Below, piece by piece: positions 59,239 to 64,000 of a stretch of DNA of 64,000 nucleotides. This DNA comes from Clostridia bacterium (GTDB lineage: Bacteria > Bacillota > Clostridia > Christensenellales > CAG-917). Made by a program: the position numbers and the translations under genes. Where the stretch lies: assembly GCA_017553325.1 (NCBI GenBank), contig JAFZMH010000008.1, positions 116,964 through 180,963 of the forward strand, given 5' to 3'. The notes under the pieces are model-generated. The model saw nothing but the letters and a program-made list of their open reading frames with translations, was not told where the DNA came from and did not search any database. How positions within the stretch are numbered: position 1 is the first letter of the stretch; each line of letters starts with the position of its first letter.

Positions 59239-60060
59239 ATGAAAGTAATTTTTACGGTAGACAAAACGCCGACGTTTGACGTTGGGCAGACGCTTGATTG
59301 CGGACAGGTGTTCAGGTTCAAGGCGATAGAGGGCGGTTATAGACTCATAGCGGGCAGGCACTGCGCGGATATTTTCGACCTCGGCGACAAATATCGTTTT
59401 GAGTGCGACGACGCTGAGTTTTTTAGGTCCTATTTCGATTTCGACACGGACTACGCTTCGTTGCAGGCGGAGTGTCGGGACGGCGGAATGGTGTCGGACG
59501 CCATCGAATACGGCGGAGGCATACATATATTGCGTCAGGACCCTGTTGAGACAATCTTTTCTTTTATCATTTCACAAAACAATCACATTCCGCGCATCAA
59601 GGGCATAATAGAGCGCGTCTGCGAAGCACTCGGCGAGAATATGGGCGACTACTATGCGTTCCCGACAGTCGAGGCGCTTGCGAGCGTGGGGGAAGAGTTC
59701 TATGCAAAAATCGGCGCGGGGTATCGCGCGGCGTACCTCGCAAGGGTTGCAAAATCACTCGTCGGCGTGGACGTCAAGGCTTGGAATGCGCTTTCAACGG
59801 ACGACATTCGCGCAAAACTTTTGTCCCTGTACGGCGTAGGGCGAAAGGTCGCGGATTGCGTGCTTCTTTTCGGGTTCAACAGATTTGACGTTTTCCCCGT
59901 CGACACTTGGATAAAAAAGGTGTTTGAAGAGGAGTACAAAAATGTGCCTGCTGACAAAATGGCTACTTTATTGATACAAAAGTATGGTTATTACGCGGGT
60001 TTCGTGCAACAATGGTTATTTTTTTACAAAAGAACGAAAAAAAGTTTTGACAAAGTATAG
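59239..60060 (+). CDS. ogg: 8-oxoguanine DNA glycosylase (OGG1-like)
   Basis: 273 residues. The N-terminal OGG domain (FDVGQTLDCGQVFRF at about 13-27) is followed by the HhH-GPD domain: ISQNNHIPRIKGIIERVCEALG near 112, the helix-hairpin-helix LYGVGRKVADCVLLFGF with the lysine of the catalytic pair (GRK), and catalytic Asp in VFPVDTWIKKV. It removes oxidised guanine and likely also nicks DNA. The N-terminus matches the family, supporting the start at 59239 despite the absence of a leader. Confidence 0.92.
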   Translation: MKVIFTVDKTPTFDVGQTLDCGQVFRFKAIEGGYRLIAGRHCADIFDLGDKYRFECDDAEFFRSYFDFDTDYASLQAECRDGGMVSDAIEYGGGIHILRQDPVETIFSFIISQNNHIPRIKGIIERVCEALGENMGDYYAFPTVEALASVGEEFYAKIGAGYRAAYLARVAKSLVGVDVKAWNALSTDDIRAKLLSLYGVGRKVADCVLLFGFNRFDVFPVDTWIKKVFEEEYKNVPADKMATLLIQKYGYYAGFVQQWLFFYKRTKKSFDKV

Positions 60061-60152
60061 ACAAATCAAAAGTTTTATTATAAAATATATTTTAGTGATT
60101 AAAAAGATAAACACCGGCATACAATTGGTGTCGGGGAAAGAGGAGAAAATTT

Positions 60153-60827
60153 ATGGCAAACACGAAGAAATATGTTGTTCTCGCAGATATCGAAAGTGTC
60201 AGAGTTCCGTTTAGCGTATTCGCAGCCGCTCTTGAAGAACTTTCCCGTATCGGCGAAATCGCAGCGTGCAAATTCTACGGTTATTCAGCAAAACGTACAA
60301 AAGACTACGGTGAGTTCATCCAAGAAAACAGCTACGACGCACTCTCCGCACTTCCGAAGAAGAGAAAAGGCAAACTCGACCTCCGTCAAGTTATCGACGC
60401 GGCAAGACTTGCTCAATTTCCGAACATCGACGGCTTCTTCCTCATCTACGGCAACGGCGACATCACTCCGCTCATCGCATATCTTAAAGCGTACGGCAAG
60501 GACGTAGTCGCAGGCGTTTTGGAACCGGACAAGAACTCCGTGCTCTGCAACAAGGTCATTATGCTCGACGCAAACGCAACAACTCAAACCGTCCTCAACG
60601 CAGGCTACAAGAGAGTAGGCGCAGCAGCACCGGCACCAAAGAGAAGACCAGTTCAACCGGCTCCTCAACCAGCCTATCAACAACCGGCACCCGCACCCGC
60701 TCCGGCTCCAGCGCCAGCACCTGCACCACAACCGGCACCGGCTCCTGCTCCTGCACAAAACAGCGAAGACGATGCTCAAATGAAACTCTTGCTCGAGCAA
60801 TTCAACAAGATTCTCGCGGGCGACTAA
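60153..60827 (+). CDS. NYN-domain (PIN-like) protein with Pro/Ala-rich linker
   Basis: 224 residues, AGAGGAG before ATG. Residues 1-~150 form an NYN-like domain: VVLADIESVRVP with the first acidic residue, KLDLRQVIDAARL with acidic residues near 75-82, IYGNGDITPLIAYLKAYGKDVV near 100-120. These match the LabA/NYN nuclease layout (D...D...D with a GxGD-like loop). A Pro/Ala/Gln-rich flexible linker (~165-205) joins a short C-terminal helix (DDAQMKLLLEQFNKILAG). Activity as a nuclease is plausible but unproven. Followed by a hairpin at 60833-60895. Confidence 0.78.
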   Translation: MANTKKYVVLADIESVRVPFSVFAAALEELSRIGEIAACKFYGYSAKRTKDYGEFIQENSYDALSALPKKRKGKLDLRQVIDAARLAQFPNIDGFFLIYGNGDITPLIAYLKAYGKDVVAGVLEPDKNSVLCNKVIMLDANATTQTVLNAGYKRVGAAAPAPKRRPVQPAPQPAYQQPAPAPAPAPAPAPAPQPAPAPAPAQNSEDDAQMKLLLEQFNKILAGD

Positions 60828-60898
60828 TTCAAAAAACAAGTCAATCTTATGTGCGTATCCAATTAGGATGCGCACATTTTTTATGACTTGCTTTTTGA
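60827..60898 (+). other. Stop-codon-linked hairpin after the NYN gene
   Basis: TTCAAAAAACAAGTCA pairs with TGACTTGCTTTTTGAA, with an inner stem ATGTGCGTATCC/GGATGCGCACAT. Arms begin directly at the stop codon, like the nested hairpin family, but the conserved internal loop is missing. It may be a reduced relative or an unrelated terminator-like hairpin. Confidence 0.5.
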
Positions 60899-60983
60899 AT
60901 ATCCTTCGCGCACAAGCTTGTTTGCTGAACCTTACGGCAACAAAACTACTCAATTCGGTGTTTCGTGGCAATCTTGCGCTTGA

Positions 60984-61016
60984 AAAAAGAGTGGCAATTT
61001 ACCACTCTTTCTATTA
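60984..61016. terminator. Terminator between NYN and folA genes
   Basis: AAAGAGTGG-CAATTTA-CCACTCTTT with A-run and T-run on opposite sides; it serves the leftward folA transcript at least. Confidence 0.78.
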
Positions 61017-61030
61017 AGGGATGAAATTCA

Positions 61031-61543
61031 TCAGAACGCTTTTACGTTTGTATTAAGATAGGTGCAAAACCTTATTGTATAGCCGTTGTCTTCTTGCGGT
61101 TCGCCCTCTTCAATCAGTTGCCAGTCGGGGAGAAGGTCGAGATTTTCGTGGAAGACTTCCGCGCCGCCATCTGCGTCCACCTTCGTCACGTAGGCATATT
61201 TGCAGTAGGGCAGGAGCGTGCGATACATCATTGCCCCGCCGATGACGTAGGTGTTGTCAAGGTCTTGTGTGCGCAGGAGTTCGAAAAGCTCGTCAAGAGA
61301 CTTTGCAAGCACGTAGCCCTTTTCATTGGCGTCCTCGTCTTCTCCGTCGGGATTGAGCACGATATTCAGACGATTTTTGAGGGGCATACCGTTTGGAAAA
61401 GAACGAAGAGTGTTGCTCCCCATAACAACCGTCTTGCCCTTTGTGTGTTCGACAAAGTGGCGCATATCGGCTTTAAGGTCAAACAGCAATCCGTTTTTTT
61501 TGCCAAGCCCCCATTTTGAATCTGCAGCGAAAATTGTATTCAT
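61031..61543 (-). CDS. folA: Dihydrofolate reductase
   Basis: 170 residues. Reduces dihydrofolate with NADPH. N-terminus MNTIFAADSKWGLGKKNGLLF, the Met20-loop region, then DLKADMRHF, in which the Asp before MRHF takes the active-site acidic position. VVMGSNTLRSFP is the NADPH phosphate/adenine region, and TYVIGGAMMYRTLLP the GG-loop. The WGLG-KK-NGLLF loop is one variant of the usual GxIGxxGxLPW, with LPW missing. Located 263 bp after thyA on the same strand, a standard thymidylate-cycle pairing. Confidence 0.93.
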   Translation of the reverse strand: MNTIFAADSKWGLGKKNGLLFDLKADMRHFVEHTKGKTVVMGSNTLRSFPNGMPLKNRLNIVLNPDGEDEDANEKGYVLAKSLDELFELLRTQDLDNTYVIGGAMMYRTLLPYCKYAYVTKVDADGGAEVFHENLDLLPDWQLIEEGEPQEDNGYTIRFCTYLNTNVKAF

Positions 61544-61806
61544 AATTTCTCACAAAACAACCAAATCAAGTTTGGTTATTTTGTGGCTCCTTTCGCAAGC
61601 GTTGAAGCGAACAACGCTTGATAGTTTTCGTATTCCCTCAAGCGACAGTTTCTGTCATGTGGTGGAATAATATGGTTGGTGTAGAGTGCAATTTTACGTC
61701 AAAATTGCAAAGTGTTATCTCGGGGTCCCCAAATAATTGTAAAACAATTTTTAGGGGCAATATCTCGGGGTCCCCAAATAAACGTGAAACGGTTGTTTGG
61801 GGTGAA
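61544..61806 (-). repeat. Gap between thyA and folA filled with six hairpins
   Basis: Hairpins at about 61559-61577 (AACCAAA/TTTGGTT), 61596-61620 (CAAGCGTTG/CAACGCTTG), 61644-61656 (GACAG/CTGTC), 61687-61709 (TGCAATTTT/AAAATTGCA), 61727-61757 and 61772-61802. The last two are tandem copies of a 20-bp direct repeat TATCTCGGGGTCCCCAAATA that continue into different but internally paired arms. No gene is present. Either a leader of folA or repetitive DNA. Confidence 0.65.
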
Positions 61807-62637
61807 TTAGATTGCGACTTCTATCTTTTTGTCGAGTTTGTGATATTGATAGTTTTCAAGTTCAAAGTCATCTACGGTGAAATCGTAGAAGTTTTTGACG
61901 TCGGGGTTCATCTTGAACGTCGGGGCGGGATACGGCTCCTTCTTCAATATTTCTTCCACAATCGGTATGTGTCTGTCGTAGATATGCGCGTCGCTTATGA
62001 CGTGCACAAACTCACCGACTTGAAGCCCACTCACTTGCGCCATCATGTGCACGAGCACGGAATACTGCACGACGTTCCAGTTGTTGGCGGTCAACGTGTC
62101 TTGGCTTCTTTGGTTGAGAATTGCGTTGAGTTTGCCGTCCGTCACGTTGAAGGTCATAGAATACGCGCACGGGTAGAGGTGCATCTCGTGCAAATCTTGG
62201 AAATTGTAGATGTTGGTCAAGATTCGACGAGATTGCGGATTGTTTTTGAGGTCGTAAAGCACTCTGTCCACTTGGTCGAATTCGCCCTCGGGGTAGATGT
62301 GTTTTATGCCGAGTTGATAGCCGTATGCTTTGCCGATTGAGCCCGTTTCATCCGCCCAGCTGTCCCAGATGTGAGAGTTGAGGTTGTGAACGTTGTTGCT
62401 CTTTTTTTGCCATATCCACAAAAGCTCGTCGATTGCGGACTTGAATGCCGTGCGGCGAAGCGTGATTATTGGAAATTCTTTTGACAAATCATAGCGGTTT
62501 ACCACACAAAATTTTTTGATTGTGTGCGCAGGGGTGCCGTCTTCCCAAACGGGACGGACGGGCAGATTGGCGTCGCTGACGCCATTGTCCAAAATATCTC
62601 TGCAAGTTCTGATAAAAATCTGGTCTGCAATACTCAT
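61807..62637 (-). CDS. thyA: Thymidylate synthase
   Basis: Methylates dUMP to dTMP using methylenetetrahydrofolate. 276 residues. Catalytic Cys157 is in HLYPCAYS, the phosphate-binding arginines in QSRRILTNIYN, folate/dUMP motifs in NQRSQDTLTANNWNVVQY and GEFVHVISDAHIYDRHI. The Shine-Dalgarno AGAGGTGA overlaps the stop of the upstream GH2 gene, so translation may be coupled. Active dihydrofolate recycling by the downstream folA completes the cycle. Confidence 0.95.
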   Translation of the reverse strand: MSIADQIFIRTCRDILDNGVSDANLPVRPVWEDGTPAHTIKKFCVVNRYDLSKEFPIITLRRTAFKSAIDELLWIWQKKSNNVHNLNSHIWDSWADETGSIGKAYGYQLGIKHIYPEGEFDQVDRVLYDLKNNPQSRRILTNIYNFQDLHEMHLYPCAYSMTFNVTDGKLNAILNQRSQDTLTANNWNVVQYSVLVHMMAQVSGLQVGEFVHVISDAHIYDRHIPIVEEILKKEPYPAPTFKMNPDVKNFYDFTVDDFELENYQYHKLDKKIEVAI

Positions 62638-62647
62638 AGGTTCACCT

Positions 62648-64000
62648 CTATTCTTCGATTTTCAGTTGTTCGTTGAGTTCGCGCACGAGGTCGATAGGCA
62701 GTTTGACGACGGCTCTGTCGTAGGTGACGAGACCGTTGATTTCGTCCTCGACGTCGCTGACCTGCGTGTATACAGTTGCCGAAAGTCCTTTTGCGATGTT
62801 GGGAATGATCTTCTTTTCATACAGTTTCTTGTATGCGCTTGTGAGTGCCTCGGGGGAGTGATAGATGCGATAGCCGAAAGGCTTGTCGTTGAATGTGTGC
62901 CCCTTGGTCTTGTAGGCGTAGCCGCCGAACTCGCTGAGGAGCAAGCATCTGTCGTCCTTTGGCATTCTTATCGGTGTGAAGTAGATGTGCATACTCTTGG
63001 CTTCGGAAGAGCCTTTGATATATTTCTCTTGGTCGTTCCAACCGCTGACGGAGTCTATCATACGCGTCGGGTCGATCTTCTCCATACGGCGAGTGATGCG
63101 GACGGAGTCAAATTGTCCCCAGCCCTCGTTGAACGCTACCCACGTGTTGATGCACACGCAGTTTTTCAAATGATTCATCGTGATTTCGACTTCGTTTTCA
63201 AACTCCTCTCTGCCTTCTTCGTCGGCGCGAGCGAGGCGCTTATATGCGACTTCGTTGTCGTCTCTTATGTGCCAGTTGAGCGCGACGGAAAGGAAACCGA
63301 TATACAGGAAGTTGTATTTCGTGCCGCCGGTCACCATGTCTTGCCATACGAGCAAACCTTCCTTGTCGCAGTGATAGTACCAACGGAGAGGTTCGATTTT
63401 GATGTGCTTTCTTATCATATTGAAGCCCATCGACTTGACGAGTTTGACGTCCCATTCGAGCGCGGCGTTGGACGGGGGAGTGAGCATACCGTCCGACCAA
63501 TAACCTTGGTCGAGCACGCCCGTATTGAAATACGGCTTGTTGTTGAGTCCCATACGTTTTACGCCGTTTTTGTCGCGCACCCAACTGAATTTGCGCATGC
63601 CGAAATACGATTTGACGACGTCCGTGCCGACTTTGAACGCTAGGTCGTAAAGTTTTGGATGCTCGGGCGACCAAAGTTCGTACTCGTCGAGTTTGAGACT
63701 TGCCTCGTTTCCTTCAAATTGTCCCTGCGCGAGCACTTTGTCTCCGTCGAGGATGACGACGTCGACGGGAGCGTCTCCGACTTTGTCGAATTTCAAGTTG
63801 AGGCAATCGTTGTCGATGTCCGGCACGATTGTCACGTCTTTTAGATATTTTTCCGGCATACTTTCGAGCCATACGCTTTGCCAAATGCCCGATTGCGGGG
63901 TATACCAAATATTGCCGCGCTTCAAAGATTGCTTTGCGCGAGTGTGGTAGCTAGTGTCCGAAGGGTCCGTGACGACGAGGGAAATTGAATTTTCGCCCGC
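62648..64000 (-). CDS. Glycoside hydrolase family 2 enzyme, partial (runs off the right edge)
   Basis: The frame stays open to the edge, so only the last ~450 residues are present. N-terminal visible part is the sugar-binding jelly-roll (LKRGNIWYTPQSGIWQSVWLE near the edge), then Ig-like segment ending near SYFGMRKFSWV, then the TIM barrel. Catalytic acid/base Glu in VAFNEGWGQFD and nucleophile Glu in LLLSEFGGYAYK are intact. Beta-galactosidase, glucuronidase or mannosidase activity cannot be told apart. Located just upstream of thyA. Confidence 0.88.
   Translation of the reverse strand, partial: AGENSISLVVTDPSDTSYHTRAKQSLKRGNIWYTPQSGIWQSVWLESMPEKYLKDVTIVPDIDNDCLNLKFDKVGDAPVDVVILDGDKVLAQGQFEGNEASLKLDEYELWSPEHPKLYDLAFKVGTDVVKSYFGMRKFSWVRDKNGVKRMGLNNKPYFNTGVLDQGYWSDGMLTPPSNAALEWDVKLVKSMGFNMIRKHIKIEPLRWYYHCDKEGLLVWQDMVTGGTKYNFLYIGFLSVALNWHIRDDNEVAYKRLARADEEGREEFENEVEITMNHLKNCVCINTWVAFNEGWGQFDSVRITRRMEKIDPTRMIDSVSGWNDQEKYIKGSSEAKSMHIYFTPIRMPKDDRCLLLSEFGGYAYKTKGHTFNDKPFGYRIYHSPEALTSAYKKLYEKKIIPNIAKGLSATVYTQVSDVEDEINGLVTYDRAVVKLPIDLVRELNEQLKIEE

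Overview
The window looks like a chromosome segment from an anaerobic Clostridia-type Firmicute, possibly a Christensenellales-like gut lineage (inference; no rRNA gene is present to test it). Supporting signs are SpoVT- and SpoVB-like genes, a DnaD/DnaI helicase-loading pair, the rplU-prp-rpmA cluster with a cleavable L27 leader, an Fe-S L-serine dehydratase, EFR1-type flavodoxin/ferredoxin, and strong Shine-Dalgarno sequences. Gene density is high and most content is housekeeping. I see no phage, insertion sequence, CRISPR array or recognisable defence island.

Layout. 1-2100: end of a uracil permease, upp, a structured RNA candidate and two small proteins. 2140-10590: serine dehydratase, TypA, a GPH sugar transporter, a P-type ATPase and a lipoprotein. 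10790-17702: HU, a LytTR/GHKL two-component system, and a divergent epimerase-EFR1 pair preceded by a LytTR-type direct repeat, then a class III aminotransferase. 17767-25683: a two-domain class II aldolase protein, then a purine salvage run (xpt, BMP lipoprotein, ABC ATPase, two permeases). 25747-33458: DnaI/DnaD, then spoVT, spoVB-like, mazG, dus, trmL. 33822-37707: pgk-tpiA-gpmI glycolytic cluster. 37896-45069: a cation/proton antiporter and an ABC exporter operon ending in a 985-residue Ig-like membrane-anchored protein. 45313-53282: patatin, polA-coaE, SDR plus a membrane M28 peptidase, and a TPR/DUF4037 pair. 53335-57818: TetR regulator, an anchored protein, a hairpin array, tRNA-Leu(CAG), a hydrolase with foreign-looking codon use, and rplU-prp-rpmA. 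57819-64000: second copy of the structured RNA, acyltransferase, OGG-type glycosylase, NYN protein, folA, thyA, and a partial GH2 enzyme.

The most unusual content is non-coding. First, six copies of a nested imperfect hairpin, each anchored at the stop codon of the upstream gene. Their arms differ between copies but pair within each copy, and a conserved internal loop is kept. Second, two diverged copies of a ~240-nt structured RNA candidate with compensatory stem changes. Both RNA copies lie directly downstream of one of the nested hairpins, on the same strand. I do not recognise either element. Together they are the best candidate for an undescribed system here. All identities are from reading the sequence; no database search was run.
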